Below are positions 1-8,617 of a stretch of 64,000 bases of DNA, one piece after another. The notes beneath the pieces are model-generated. The model was given only the letters and a program-made list of their open reading frames with translations. It was not told where the DNA came from and did not search any database. The stretch is from Lachnospiraceae bacterium (GTDB lineage: Bacteria > Bacillota > Clostridia > Lachnospirales > Lachnospiraceae). How positions within the stretch are numbered: the stretch's first letter is position 1; the number at the start of each line of letters is the position of its first letter. The stretch covers positions 1 to 64,000 of the forward strand of contig CAJTDX010000004.1 in the NCBI GenBank assembly GCA_910575155.1. The letters run 5' to 3'. The translations under genes were made by a program, and so were the position numbers.

Positions 1-187
1 CGGGAACCAATTAGTGTGACTGTCCAATCTGTCGGAACCGACTTGACGATATGTCTAAGATGAGGGGACTACACTAATTAGATTGTCCACGGTTATGGGT
101 ACATTATACGGCAAAACAGTGATGGCGAGATTCCGGTAGATATGGGAGAATGTGTAGCCAAAACAAAGAAAGGAAGGAGATTGTGTA

Positions 188-565
188 ATGAATAATAAAA
201 TAACAGAGTCTATTTTGGGAAAAACAGTGAATACGGAGAATTCGCCTAAAGAAGCAGATTTAGGTAAAGCCAAAGAGCAGACAGGGGGAAAGCATGCCAG
301 TATGGAAATAAGCCTAAGGAGAAATTATAATGCCATATCAAAAAATGGTGATACCTTAGAGATCAGCGAGGCAGGCAAGTTACTGGGAGTACATACAGAG
401 ATGGAGGATCTGACCCCTTCTGGCAGAAACAGTATTGCGTGTTCTACTCAAAAGATACCAGATGTTGCTTTGGCAGGATATTCAAAAACCAAATTGAAAC
501 AATTATATGCCAGCAATAAAATTACAAAACAGCAGTATGAGCGTATGTTGAAAAAGATGAAATAA
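188..565 (+). CDS. Hypothetical 125-aa protein
   Basis: A good Shine-Dalgarno (AAGGAAGGAG) sits just before this ATG, so the start is well supported. The product is hydrophilic and Lys-rich, with no signal peptide or membrane segment. The C-terminal 30 residues (KTKLKQLYASNKITKQQYER) look like a short amphipathic helical tail. I do not recognise the family. The 187 bases upstream contain only short stop-interrupted frames, possibly the end of a gene outside the window. A short intergenic gap leads to the truncated secreted-protein gene downstream, so the two may have formed a unit before the transposase remnant disrupted the locus. Confidence 0.55.
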   Translation: MNNKITESILGKTVNTENSPKEADLGKAKEQTGGKHASMEISLRRNYNAISKNGDTLEISEAGKLLGVHTEMEDLTPSGRNSIACSTQKIPDVALAGYSKTKLKQLYASNKITKQQYERMLKKMK

Positions 566-642
566 TTTGGGATTGCTTTTATTTTGATAACAATAGAGAG
601 GAGCAGAGCGTTCAGAACTGCGAGTTTATCGGGAGAATTTGT

Positions 643-948
643 ATGAATACAAAAAAGATTTTTTTGTTTGTAGCAGCGTGTTTGTGCATTGTTTGTATTG
701 CATTGTTTCTTTTAATGCGAAAAGAACAGCCTACTGATTCTGATTATGTCCAAGCTCCCAATATTGCTTTGAATGGCACAACTTATTTTCAGGCATCACA
801 TCAAATTGCGTTTGAGAATTGGCCTGATGGTTTTGAATATGGCGGAGTGGTTGTAAGTGGCGTGGCGAAAGGCTGCGCTTACTATATCAATCAAAAAATA
901 TCGGAATGGATATATGTTGAGCAGTATACTTTCCGCAAGCACAATTGA
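643..948 (+). pseudogene. Truncated small membrane-anchored/secreted protein
   Basis: The frame opens with a Lys-rich start and a hydrophobic stretch at residues 5-24 (FLFVAACLCIVCIALFLLM), consistent with a signal anchor or uncleaved signal peptide. About 65 ordinary extracellular-type residues follow. The frame stops shortly after crossing position ~945, where the sequence becomes an antisense transposase fragment, so the last residues are not native. I read it as the N-terminal part of a cell-surface protein of unknown function whose 3' end was lost at the IS junction. No clear Shine-Dalgarno is visible directly before the ATG. Confidence 0.5.
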
Positions 949-1215
949 TGCTCCTCATCTTCCTGCCTGTATTTTAGAAATATCTCGGAAACCTGAAGTG
1001 ATTTTGTCTTTTCTTCCAGCAGTGTTTTACAATGATTGCCCTTGATACATTCATCTTTATACGGACATCCGTTGCAGTCCTCACATTTGTAAATCGTTTT
1101 TTCACTTACATAACCCGTTTTGCTTTTGGAATGTCTGACATGGTCTGCCGTCAGTCTTTTCCCATTGCGGCAAATATAGATATCCGATTCCGCACCATAC
1201 GCCATATTTTCTATT
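945..1215 (-). pseudogene. IS1182-family transposase fragment
   Basis: The reverse strand encodes a Cys-rich block typical of the C-terminal half of IS1182-family transposases: YICRNGKRLT, SKTGY, then a zinc-ribbon-like CEDCNGCPYKDEC followed by SLQVSEIFLKYRQED. Only about 90 residues of a protein normally around 450-550 residues survive. There is no N-terminal DDE region, no start codon context and no obvious terminal inverted repeats. The fragment abuts the truncated secreted-protein frame at about 945. The stretch 1216-1467 beyond its other end holds no gene that I can support. Confidence 0.75.
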
Positions 1216-1467
1216 TTTCCGATGTCATTCCTGTACTTAAAGGAAACGGTTGGGCAGGAAGAAGGAATGTGGTAAAGTATAAAAAACAGTCTGCAGTTCC
1301 CGCCTGCTGAAAGCATCTATGGTAAATTATGACCAGTCAAACCCGAAAGTAAAGTAACACTATCTTTAGCGGAAGTTTTAATTGATATCCGCTCTGATTT
1401 AGGCTATAATTTTTCTGTAAGTTAATGTGTTTGGTCATACTAAATTGTACCCCTTGTCAAAGACATT

Positions 1468-1914
1468 TTGAATGAACTATATGCATTATTTAGAGAAAAT
1501 CAACGAAATTTGACTAAATGTTTCACATCAGGGTGTGATAGGATTAGTGTATGGAGTAATTATATAAATATAAAATCTGGAATTCAAGAGGATTATTATT
1601 CGATTCAGATACTTTTGGATAAATATGTATTGTGTTGTGTTCACCTCACTTCGGATGTGCATGGTGATCGAAGTGAAGAAAGGCTGGAAGATTTACATGG
1701 CATTATGTATGATATACAGAAAACGGAGGAGGATATAAACTCACGAAAAACGATTTTTATAGGAGATTTTCATGAAATGTCATATGGCAAAGGTTGTCTG
1801 AATGCGAATGGGTATCATGGCTTACCTGAATTAAAAATTGCGGATAAGCCAACAAGATCTGTAGATAAGAAAATCAGTGATCATTTTCCTATCATGTGTG
1901 AAATAAGAGATTAG
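1468..1914 (+). pseudogene. Degraded endonuclease/exonuclease/phosphatase-family protein
   Basis: The frame keeps recognisable motifs of the metal-dependent endonuclease/exonuclease/phosphatase fold: CCVHLTSD, then IFIGDFHEM (family consensus GDFN, here GDFH) and the C-terminal SDHFPI. The N-terminal third of the fold is missing, and no convincing ribosome site precedes the first ATG. Between KPTRSV and DKKISDHF the roughly 50-60 residues expected in relatives are absent, pointing to an internal in-frame deletion. The Asn-to-His change in GDFN would hurt catalysis. It is followed after 16 bases by a small unknown gene that probably formed an operon with it. Confidence 0.6.
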
Positions 1915-1930
1915 AAGAGAGAATTTATAA

Positions 1931-2341
1931 ATGAATAAAGAAACAATTTCATTTGAGTTGGTAGATAAGGATAAACCAGAAATTGTTATTAAAAATTCTT
2001 TACGCCAAATTGATGAAGCGACACGAGGTTATGTAAAGGGAAATATTGAAAAATATGAAGTTTTTTTGACTGTAAAGGGTTTAGAACATTACAAATATAG
2101 GATGATGTTTGTTAATCATGAAACATTATCTTACCCAGTTATGATAGTAATGAATGATAACTTGGCGGTAGAATATTCAGGTGGTCAAATAAAAGATATA
2201 TTTTGGATTGAATCGATGAAAGATTTAGAAGAGTTAATGAGCAGAGTTATCAATTCTGATACAATGGAATCCCTAATACAAAAACTTATAAATGAATCAC
2301 TAAGACAAGAAATTAAAAATGAGAATGTTGCAATTTTATAG
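1931..2341 (+). CDS. Hypothetical 136-aa protein
   Basis: The ATG is preceded by AGAAGAGAG, a weak Shine-Dalgarno. The product is soluble and acidic, with no signal peptide. It reads as an alpha/beta protein: a central segment (FEVFLTVKG-like, here YEVFLTVKGLEHYKYR, then MMFVNHETLSYPVMIVM) followed by a C-terminal helical region rich in Glu, Leu and Ser. I do not recognise a characterised family. Its position directly behind the broken nuclease-fold gene suggests it was a companion of that gene. Base composition is AT-rich, as in the rest of this accessory patch. Confidence 0.55.
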   Translation: MNKETISFELVDKDKPEIVIKNSLRQIDEATRGYVKGNIEKYEVFLTVKGLEHYKYRMMFVNHETLSYPVMIVMNDNLAVEYSGGQIKDIFWIESMKDLEELMSRVINSDTMESLIQKLINESLRQEIKNENVAIL

Positions 2342-2631
2342 ATGTGAGAAATTTCAGTAAAAAATCTTTCGATGTACGAACGCGCAGGTGCAGCATAATT
2401 ATCCATAAATGGTATATAGGAAATAGGTGTAGACGTTATGGAAAAATATAGAAATACCTGATTGGGAACATATTTAGTAAGAGGTCTAACTAAAGAATTA
2501 CTGGCACGAAATATTATTCCATTCTGTTTCTGTAACGAATATTAGCTCACAGATGTTAGCAGGCAGGTGCGGATATATACTGTTCTGGATTGATACATTT
2601 GGAACCATTCTTGATAAAAGTTTAGTATATA
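2342..2631 (+). other. Stretch with a stop-riddled reading-frame remnant
   Basis: From about 2438 a frame begins MEKYRNT, then a stop, then LGTYLVRGLTKELLARNII, another stop, and a short tail. The middle part resembles the C-terminal helix-strand of a GNAT acetyltransferase, but it is too short and broken to call. Nothing else is supported here. Confidence 0.3.
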
Positions 2632-2697
2632 ATGACATTGTTAGAGGTTTATCATTGGAATTTATCCAATAACAACTTCAAATTTGTGGGGAAAGAT

Positions 2698-3048
2698 ATG
2701 ATGGAATTTAATGAGGATTTAGAACAATTTATATTTGAGTATAATGGACTAATTTTTGCTTGGGATGAAGAGCCAGGGGAAGAGTACATAGAACAGGTCA
2801 AGAAAATATCTGAAAATTACAATACACACTTAAATTTGATTGTACAATTTGTGATGCTCAATATTACAGAAGTTTTTGGCAAGTTCAGTTCTGATGAAAT
2901 TAAAGAAAAATTGGGTAAACCTGTTATTAATTATGATAATGGACAAGTGAATTACCTTGAACAATCATTTGATGATATGCATATAATTACATTCGAATTT
3001 TTGGATGATGAATTTAGTGAATTACAGTATTTTTCAATAGATGGTTGA
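2698..3048 (+). CDS. Hypothetical acidic protein, immunity-protein-like
   Basis: I prefer the ATG at 2698 because GGGGAAAG lies just ahead of it; an in-frame ATG at 2632 has no ribosome site. The product is about 116 residues, very acidic (many Asp/Glu), with no signal peptide. Its pattern of short beta strands (IFEYNGLIFAW, MHIITFEF) and acidic helices resembles small single-domain immunity proteins that follow contact-dependent toxins, but no toxin gene is present and I cannot assign a family. Composition is AT-rich. It faces the next, convergent gene across a 45-base gap. Confidence 0.5.
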   Translation: MMEFNEDLEQFIFEYNGLIFAWDEEPGEEYIEQVKKISENYNTHLNLIVQFVMLNITEVFGKFSSDEIKEKLGKPVINYDNGQVNYLEQSFDDMHIITFEFLDDEFSELQYFSIDG

Positions 3049-3093
3049 CAAATAGATTCCAGTGTATTAAACTGGGGTTTATTTGTTAATCAA

Positions 3094-3513
3094 TTAGTAT
3101 TCATAGTAATTGAAAGCTTTTTCATATAATTCTCTACATTGTTTCTCATCCCCATATGATAAACAATCATCTGCATAGTTAAATGTATGAAATGGCTCAA
3201 CTTTAGATATATGATCTGGAAGTCTGTTCCATAGTTCATACATCCTATTTCCAAAATCAACAATGTCGCTTTCATAATATATTGGTTTGAGAGCGCGCAT
3301 TAATTGTTTTCCAAATTCGTCAATATTCTTTTTACTTACATTAAATGAGCTAATTGTATGTAATATTGCATCTTTATCAGTCCTGCCTTCTAAATCAAGT
3401 AATTCCTCATTAGATAAATCACTGAGAAAAAGACAGTCTAAAGACTTTTTATATTCATCGTATTTTTCATACCCTATTACACACAATAAAGAATATACAA
3501 ATAATTCTTCCAT
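3094..3513 (-). CDS. Hypothetical 139-aa all-alpha protein, immunity-like
   Basis: The reverse-strand ATG is preceded by AAGGAGGGACGT, a strong Shine-Dalgarno. The product is soluble and predicted mostly helical (LLCVIGYEKYDEYKKSLDCL; SFNVSKKNIDEFGKQLMRAL), ending in a Trp/Tyr/Asp-rich segment. The shape resembles orphan immunity proteins found in polymorphic-toxin loci of gut Clostridia, but this is a resemblance only. It lies 30 bases downstream of the frameshifted gene on the same strand, so both could share a transcript. Confidence 0.55.
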   Translation of the reverse strand: MEELFVYSLLCVIGYEKYDEYKKSLDCLFLSDLSNEELLDLEGRTDKDAILHTISSFNVSKKNIDEFGKQLMRALKPIYYESDIVDFGNRMYELWNRLPDHISKVEPFHTFNYADDCLSYGDEKQCRELYEKAFNYYEY

Positions 3514-3543
3514 ACGTCCCTCCTTAGCCCCTAAATAGGAATA

Positions 3544-3782
3544 TTACTGTCTTATTCCTATTACTTTTCCAGATGACTTTGCCACCAAAAATGTATCAAA
3601 GGAAACAGCCATAACATCATCCCAACTGTTATTTATACATAGTCCAGAACTTTCAATTATGGGCACAGCCAAATCATCCCACACAATATAATAATTCTCT
3701 TCATCACTCAATTTGATTAATTCATCGTGTGAATGCATTTCTGCATCTTTTTTTCAAAAATTGACATAAGTGTTTCTTCCAT
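3544..3782 (-). pseudogene. Small unknown gene broken by a one-base shift in a 7-A run
   Basis: The surviving 64-aa frame (from MHSHDEL) has no ribosome site. Upstream, another frame starts at 3782 with a proper site (AAAGGGGTGAATATAAAT then ATG) and reads MEETLMSIFEKK before going out of frame. The two join exactly if one A is added to the run of seven A residues (reverse strand, around 3755), giving MSIFEKKDAEMHSHDEL. The combined product would be about 79 residues with a WDDVMAVSFDTFLV core. Either the gene is dead, the tract is phase-variable, or there is a sequencing error. Function unknown. Confidence 0.5.
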
Positions 3783-3817
3783 ATATTTATATTCACCCCT
3801 TTGTCTCATAGCTATAA

Positions 3818-3859
3818 GAATATCCGGTGCTTATTATAGCAAATAAGCGCTGGATATTC
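3818..3859. terminator. Long hairpin between accessory patch and nagB
   Basis: An 18-bp inverted repeat starts GAATATCCGGTGC and closes with GCGCTGGATATTC around a 6-base loop, with G-U pairs in place of two mismatches. There is no strong T run, so termination is likely but not certain. It lies between the last accessory gene and the 3' end of nagB. Confidence 0.4.
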
Positions 3860-3914
3860 TACTTGAATTTTGTCTGTTAAGAGAGAAATCGCCATTAGCG
3901 GATTCTCCTTTTTA

Positions 3915-3938
3915 TATTATGCGTAACGATGTACTAGT
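3915..3938 (+). repeat. Dispersed 25-bp motif, copy A
   Basis: This copy ends in ACGATGTACTAGT and is preceded by ATTATGCGTA. The same motif occurs in two head-to-head pairs at 34416-34477 and 44040-44127. Here it is a single copy, placed between the accessory patch and the 3' end of nagB. It may be a recombination-site scar or the end of a lost element. Confidence 0.5.
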
Positions 3939-3946
3939 CTCTTTTG

Positions 3947-4672
3947 TTATATCTGCGATAATGCGGCCTGGTCTGCGATCATGGTTACATCTGCATGAAG
4001 CTGCAGAACAGAAGCGGGAACTTGTGGAGTAATCGGGCCGCATAATACTTTTTTCAGGATTGCGGCTTTGTCTGTACCGCTTACAACAACCACAATTTTT
4101 TTGGAAAGCATAATACTGCGGATTCCCATGGTGTATGCCTGGCGCGGGACGTCTGTCTCAGAATCAAAAAAACGTTTATTTGCATTTATGGTACTAAAGC
4201 TCAGGTCTACGCAATGCGTACCGCAGGAGAATGCGCCGCAGGGTTCATTAAAACCGATATGTCCATTGTGTCCAAGTCCGAGAAGCTGCAGATCCACACC
4301 GCCGCAGTCTTCAATAATTTTGTCGTAATCACGACATGCTTTCTCTGAATTTTCTTCTAAACCGTTTGGAATGAAGGTACGTAATTTATTAATGTTAATG
4401 TGATCGAAAAATTTTGTGTTCATGAAATAGCGATAGCTTTGCCGGTCGTCTGGTCTGAGACCCTTATACTCGTCTAAGTTAATCGTGGACACTTCTGAAA
4501 AGTCTAAATCACCGTTTTGGTGCCGTTCAATTAATATCTCATAAATCCCCACAGGCGAAGACCCGGTGGCAAGACCCAGGACGCAGTCTGGTTTAAGAAT
4601 TACCTGCGCTTGAATAATATTTGCCGCTTTGCGGCTTAAATCTTTATAATCCTTTACTTTGCAGAGTTTCAT
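3947..4672 (-). CDS. nagB: Glucosamine-6-phosphate deaminase
   Basis: NagB converts glucosamine-6-phosphate to fructose-6-phosphate plus ammonia, the last step linking amino sugars to glycolysis. At 241 residues it has the normal family length. Visible hallmarks are LGLATGSSPVGIY near the N-terminus (phosphate-binding loop), INLDEYKGL with the catalytic Asp, and LLGLGHNGHIGFNEP with the catalytic His. It is transcribed divergently from nanE across a 166-base intergenic region, so the two promoters probably share control. Together with nagA it completes the sialic-acid route encoded on the other strand. Confidence 0.95.
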   Translation of the reverse strand: MKLCKVKDYKDLSRKAANIIQAQVILKPDCVLGLATGSSPVGIYEILIERHQNGDLDFSEVSTINLDEYKGLRPDDRQSYRYFMNTKFFDHININKLRTFIPNGLEENSEKACRDYDKIIEDCGGVDLQLLGLGHNGHIGFNEPCGAFSCGTHCVDLSFSTINANKRFFDSETDVPRQAYTMGIRSIMLSKKIVVVVSGTDKAAILKKVLCGPITPQVPASVLQLHADVTMIADQAALSQI

Positions 4673-4788
4673 ATTTTGTAATCCTTTCTCTTAGAGATGT
4701 TCTATGAAAAAACAGGTCAATAATAGTAATGTCTTTTTTTCCTGAGTATATCAATAAAAATAATATTTTCAATAAAATTCATCATAAT

Positions 4789-4802
4789 TGGAAACACTTT
4801 CA
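4789..4802 (+). promoter_or_regulatory. Candidate cre (CcpA) site upstream of nanE
   Basis: TGGAAACACTTTCA resembles the catabolite-responsive element consensus (TGAAAGCGCTTTCA) with three differences, one of them in the central CG. It lies 37 bases before the nanE start in the shared nagB/nanE intergenic region. No dedicated nan regulator gene is seen nearby, which makes carbon-catabolite control plausible. Confidence 0.35.
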
Positions 4803-4838
4803 AAGACGGATAGAACAGGCTGTAAGGAGGGAACGCAA

Positions 4839-5531
4839 ATGACAAAGAATAAAATAGAGAGTCTGCAGGGAAAGTTAATCGTGTCCTGTCAGGCGTTACC
4901 GCAGGAACCGCTGCATTCCTCTTTTATTATGGGAAGAATGGCATTGGCGGCAAGAGAAGGAGGCGCGTATGGGATTCGCGCCAATACCAGAGAAGATATT
5001 AAAGAAATTCAATCTCAGGTAGATCTTCCAATTATTGGAATTGTGAAGAGAGATTATGCGGACAGCGAGGTCTATATAACGCCCACAATGAAAGAAGTGG
5101 ATGAGCTGATGGAGATTGGGCCGGAGATTATTGCACTTGACGCTACCGGAGCGCCGCGGCCTGGGGGAATGAGTCTGGATGAGTTCTTCTGGCAGGCGAA
5201 AGAAAAATATCCAAAGCAGCTCTGGATGGCTGATTGTTCTACGGTGGAGGAAGCATTTCATGCAGACAGTCTCGGGTTTGATTTTATCGGGACAACTATG
5301 GTGGGCTATACGCCGCAGAGCAGACATGACCAGATTGAGGCTGACGATTTTCGTATCTTAAGAGAAATTATCGCGGGAGTAAAACACCGGGTCATTGCAG
5401 AGGGCAATATTAATACGCCCGCAAAGGCAAAGCGGGTGATTGAGCTGGGCGCTTTCAGCGTAGTCGTAGGCTCTGTGATTACAAGGCCGCAGCTGATCAC
5501 AAAATCATTTGCAGAAGCGCTTGTTCCGTAA
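4839..5531 (+). CDS. nanE: N-acetylmannosamine-6-phosphate 2-epimerase
   Basis: NanE converts ManNAc-6-phosphate to GlcNAc-6-phosphate in sialic acid catabolism. I chose the ATG at 4839 because GTAAGGAGGGAACGCAA lies just before it; an upstream in-frame ATG has no such site. The 230-residue TIM-barrel protein matches family length and shows IGIVKRDY (catalytic Lys about residue 70), [11 protein letters not shown], and AEGNINTP followed by [10 protein letters not shown], the C-terminal phosphate-binding loop. It is the first gene of the nanE-nanA-symporter-nanQ-nanK-nagA run. Confidence 0.93.
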   Translation: MTKNKIESLQGKLIVSCQALPQEPLHSSFIMGRMALAAREGGAYGIRANTREDIKEIQSQVDLPIIGIVKRDYADSEVYITPTMKEVDELMEIGPEIIALDATGAPRPGGMSLDEFFWQAKEKYPKQLWMADCSTVEEAFHADSLGFDFIGTTMVGYTPQSRHDQIEADDFRILREIIAGVKHRVIAEGNINTPAKAKRVIELGAFSVVVGSVITRPQLITKSFAEALVP

Positions 5532-5656
5532 ACATGAAATTGCAGTGACTTGTGTGCTGGATGAATGTAATGCGGACAGTACACTAGACGGCTGCACAGG
5601 ACTGCACAGAAGTAATTTGAGAAAACAATGAGAGAAAAAGAAAAGGAGAAGTGTCT

Positions 5657-6577
5657 ATGAGAAATCTTGACAAGTACAAGGGTGTGATCCCGGCATTTTA
5701 TGCGTGCTACGATAAAGAGGGCAGGATCAGTCCGCAGGGTGTTGAGGATCTTACAAATTATTTTATCGAAAAAGGAGTGAAAGGGGTATATGTAAACGGA
5801 TCATCCGGGGAATGCATTTACCAGAGTGTGGAAGATAAAAAGCTGGTCTTGGAACAAGTAATGAAAACGGCTCAGGGAAGGCTTACGGTAATTGCCCATG
5901 TGGCATGTAACAATACCAGCGACAGCATGGAGCTTGCCTGCCATGCAGAAGCTCTTGGCGTGGATGCCATCGCCGCCATTCCGCCTATTTATTTCCGGCT
6001 TCCGGAGCACGCGATCGCCAGATACTGGAATGATATCAGCGAAGCTGCCCCTGATACAGATTTTGTGATTTACAATATTCCGCAGCTTGCAGGAGTTGCG
6101 CTTACGCTGAGCCTGTTTGCTGAGATGAGAAAAAATCCGAGAGTGATCGGCGTTAAAAATTCTTCCATGCCTGTGCAGGATATTCAAATGTTTTGCGCAG
6201 CGGCAGGAGAGGATTATGTGATTTTTAATGGTCCCGACGAGCAGTTTATCAGCGGCCGTGTAATTGGGGCAGAAGGCGCAATTGGAGGAACTTATGGAGC
6301 CATGCCTGAATTATTTCTGAAAATGGATGCATGTGTGAAGGAAGGCGATCTTAAAAAAGCGCGGGAAATCCAGTATGCGGTCAATGAAATTATTTACAGG
6401 ATGTGTTCTGCGAAGGGCAACATGTACGGAGTAATTAAAGCAATTCTTAAAATTAATGAAAATCTTGATCTGGGAGGCGTGAGAAAACCTCTTCCATCAT
6501 TGACAGACGCAGATCTGGCAATTGTGAAAGAGGCTGCGGAAATGATTCGCGCGGCAAAAGAGAAGTATCTTTTGTAA
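5657..6577 (+). CDS. nanA: N-acetylneuraminate lyase
   Basis: NanA is a class I (Schiff-base) aldolase that splits N-acetylneuraminate into N-acetylmannosamine and pyruvate. The ATG at 5657 follows AAAGGAGAAGTGTCT; a GTG two codons earlier is less well placed. The 306-residue product has the family's GSSGE carboxylate-binding motif (about residues 48-52), the VIYNIP motif with the catalytic Tyr (about 139) and GVKNSS with the Schiff-base Lys (about 167). It sits between nanE and the symporter gene, as expected for a sialic-acid locus. A dihydrodipicolinate-synthase relative is the alternative, but context decides. Confidence 0.93.
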   Translation: MRNLDKYKGVIPAFYACYDKEGRISPQGVEDLTNYFIEKGVKGVYVNGSSGECIYQSVEDKKLVLEQVMKTAQGRLTVIAHVACNNTSDSMELACHAEALGVDAIAAIPPIYFRLPEHAIARYWNDISEAAPDTDFVIYNIPQLAGVALTLSLFAEMRKNPRVIGVKNSSMPVQDIQMFCAAAGEDYVIFNGPDEQFISGRVIGAEGAIGGTYGAMPELFLKMDACVKEGDLKKAREIQYAVNEIIYRMCSAKGNMYGVIKAILKINENLDLGGVRKPLPSLTDADLAIVKEAAEMIRAAKEKYLL

Positions 6578-6600
6578 GAAAAATAAAGGAGAATAAAGCT

Positions 6601-8118
6601 ATGCAGGGATTTACAGTCATTGATTTTATCATTTTAATTGTATATCTGGCAGCAGTATTATTTGCCGGTCTTCATTTTGCCAAAAAAGACATGAAAGGGA
6701 AAGAGTATTTTAAAGGGGATGGAACGGTGCCCTGGTGGGTAACTTCCGTATCGATCTTCGCTACTTTGTTAAGTCCTATTTCCTTTTTATCCCTGGCAGG
6801 AAATTCCTATGCGGGAACCTGGATTATGTGGTTTGCACAGTTGGGAATGCTGCTGGCAATTCCGCTGACCATCCGTTTCTTTCTGCCTGTATACAGTAAA
6901 CTGGATATAGATACAGCCTACCATTATCTGGAGCTTCGGTATGGAAGCAAGGGGCTTCGGGTACTGGGGGCGATTATGTTTATTGTGTATCAGGTAGGAC
7001 GAATGTCCATTATCATGTATCTTCCGTGTATGGTGCTCGGAACCCTTACCGGACTCAGTGTGAATCTTCTGATTATCATTATGGGAGTGATCGCGATTAT
7101 TTACTCTTATACCGGAGGGCTGAAATCTGTGTTGTGGACAGATTTTATACAGGGATCGGTATTGTTAATTGGAGTTACCTTTGCACTGGTATTTTTGATT
7201 TTGCATATTGAAGGCGGCGCCGCAACTGTGTTCACAACATTGGCGGAAGGAAAATTCCTTGCCGAAGATCAGGCCGTTTTTAACCCCAATATTTTAAAGG
7301 ACAGTGTTTTTATTATGATTGTGGGAGCCGGGTTTAATACGATGAGTTCTTATGTGTCAAGCCAGGATATCGTACAGCGTTTTACCACAACTACAGATAC
7401 AGGGAAACTGAATAAAATGATGCTCACAAATGGAGCGTTATCTATTTTTATAGCCACTGTCTTCTATCTGATTGGTACCGGACTTTATGTGTTTTATCAG
7501 CAGAATACGCTTCCTCCGGCAGCGGAGCAGGATCAGATTTTTGCTTCCTATATCGCTTTTGAGCTTCCGGTAGGGATAACAGGTATTCTTCTGGCCGCCA
7601 TTTATGCAGCTTCACAGTCTACGTTGTCCACAGGGCTGAATTCGGTTGCCTCAAGCTGGACGCTGGATATCCAGGCACGCCTCAGCAGGAAAGAATTAAG
7701 TTTTGAAAAACAGACTAAAATCGGGCAGTATGTGTCTCTTGCCGTAGGAGTATTCGCTATCGTGGTGGCAATGGTACTGGCAAATGGCGGAGTGAAATCT
7801 GCATATGAATGGTTCAATGGATTTATGGGACTGGTATTGGGGATTCTGATTGGAATGTTTATTTTGGGAGCGTTTACCAGAAAAGCCAATACGTTTGGCG
7901 CGGCGGCAGCGTTTCTTTCGGCGGCATTGGTAATGGTGTATATTAAATATTTTGTTCCCGCAGAAGCGGTGTCGATCTGGTCATATTCTATTATCTCTAT
8001 AGCTGTATCGCTGGCTGTGGGGATTCCTGCAAGCCTGATCTATCGCAGGATAAAAGGGGATGACACAGTTGCGCCGCCCAATACGACTATTTACAAATCA
8101 CAGGAGGAGAAACAGTGA
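6601..8118 (+). CDS. Sodium:solute symporter, probable sialic acid transporter
   Basis: This 505-residue polytopic membrane protein belongs to the SSS family, with about 13-14 hydrophobic segments beginning at residues 7-24 and the characteristic GDGTVPWWVTSVSIFATLLSPIS-like early region (residues about 40-60) and WTDFIQG segment. Members encoded inside nan clusters import N-acetylneuraminate with sodium. The substrate is inferred from position between nanA and nanQ, not from residues. AAAGGAGAATAAAGCT gives a strong start. Its stop overlaps the GTG start of the next gene, indicating translational coupling. No TRAP or ABC sialic-acid transporter is present, so this is the likely sole import route in the locus. 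Confidence 0.88.
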   Translation: MQGFTVIDFIILIVYLAAVLFAGLHFAKKDMKGKEYFKGDGTVPWWVTSVSIFATLLSPISFLSLAGNSYAGTWIMWFAQLGMLLAIPLTIRFFLPVYSKLDIDTAYHYLELRYGSKGLRVLGAIMFIVYQVGRMSIIMYLPCMVLGTLTGLSVNLLIIIMGVIAIIYSYTGGLKSVLWTDFIQGSVLLIGVTFALVFLILHIEGGAATVFTTLAEGKFLAEDQAVFNPNILKDSVFIMIVGAGFNTMSSYVSSQDIVQRFTTTTDTGKLNKMMLTNGALSIFIATVFYLIGTGLYVFYQQNTLPPAAEQDQIFASYIAFELPVGITGILLAAIYAASQSTLSTGLNSVASSWTLDIQARLSRKELSFEKQTKIGQYVSLAVGVFAIVVAMVLANGGVKSAYEWFNGFMGLVLGILIGMFILGAFTRKANTFGAAAAFLSAALVMVYIKYFVPAEAVSIWSYSIISIAVSLAVGIPASLIYRRIKGDDTVAPPNTTIYKSQEEKQ

Positions 8119-8564
8119 TTTTTGGAAATATAAAAAATATGGATGAGTTTTCATTTTTGGAGGAGTCTGTAAAAGAATGCTTCGCGTATTATCAGAATCA
8201 TGATCTTGCCGCGTATGAAAAAGGAAGTCACAAAATTGACGGGGAAAGACTTTTTGTAAATGTGGTGGAATATATGACAACCGCGTCAGAAAACCGGTTC
8301 TGGGAGGCTCATAAACGATATCTGGACGTCCATATTATGCTTTCGGGACAGGAACAGATCGATGTAAATTTTACTGGAAATATGCAGCTTAGGGAATATG
8401 TGGCAGAGGAAGATTTTTTGCCTGTGGAAGGGGAAAAGAACGCTTCTGTCATCTTAAAACCCGGAGATTTTCTTGTATGTTATCCTGCCGATGGGCATCG
8501 TACCGCAGTGGCGGCAGGAGAACCGGAAGCGGTAAAAAAGGCAATCTTTAAAGTGCGCATCTAA
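8115..8564 (+). CDS. nanQ: YhcH/NanQ family protein (DUF386)
   Basis: This 149-residue cupin-like protein belongs to the YhcH/YjgK/YiaL family. In nan loci the family member NanQ has been reported to act on the anomeric form of N-acetylneuraminate. Family features seen are the N-terminal MIFGNI, the region HKIDGERLFVNVVEY, EAHKRYLDVHIML and the C-terminal PGDFLVCYPADGHRT, whose His and Asp residues fit the metal-binding cupin core. The gene starts with GTG overlapping the symporter TGA, with AGGAGGAG seven bases upstream. Confidence in the family is high; the exact reaction rests on homologues. Confidence 0.85.
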   Translation: MIFGNIKNMDEFSFLEESVKECFAYYQNHDLAAYEKGSHKIDGERLFVNVVEYMTTASENRFWEAHKRYLDVHIMLSGQEQIDVNFTGNMQLREYVAEEDFLPVEGEKNASVILKPGDFLVCYPADGHRTAVAAGEPEAVKKAIFKVRI

Positions 8565-8617
8565 GATTGCGGAGCGTGCGGCGGCATATTATAATAAAGG
8601 ACAGGCATAGGACAGAT

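Noticed and set aside
1032-1310. Forward-strand 92-codon frame opposite the IS1182 scrap
   Set aside because: It is the complement of recognisable transposase sequence and has no ribosome site.
4788-4838. Longer NanE start at an upstream ATG
   Set aside because: The upstream ATG lacks a ribosome site, overlaps the cre-like site, and the extra residues are not NanE-like.
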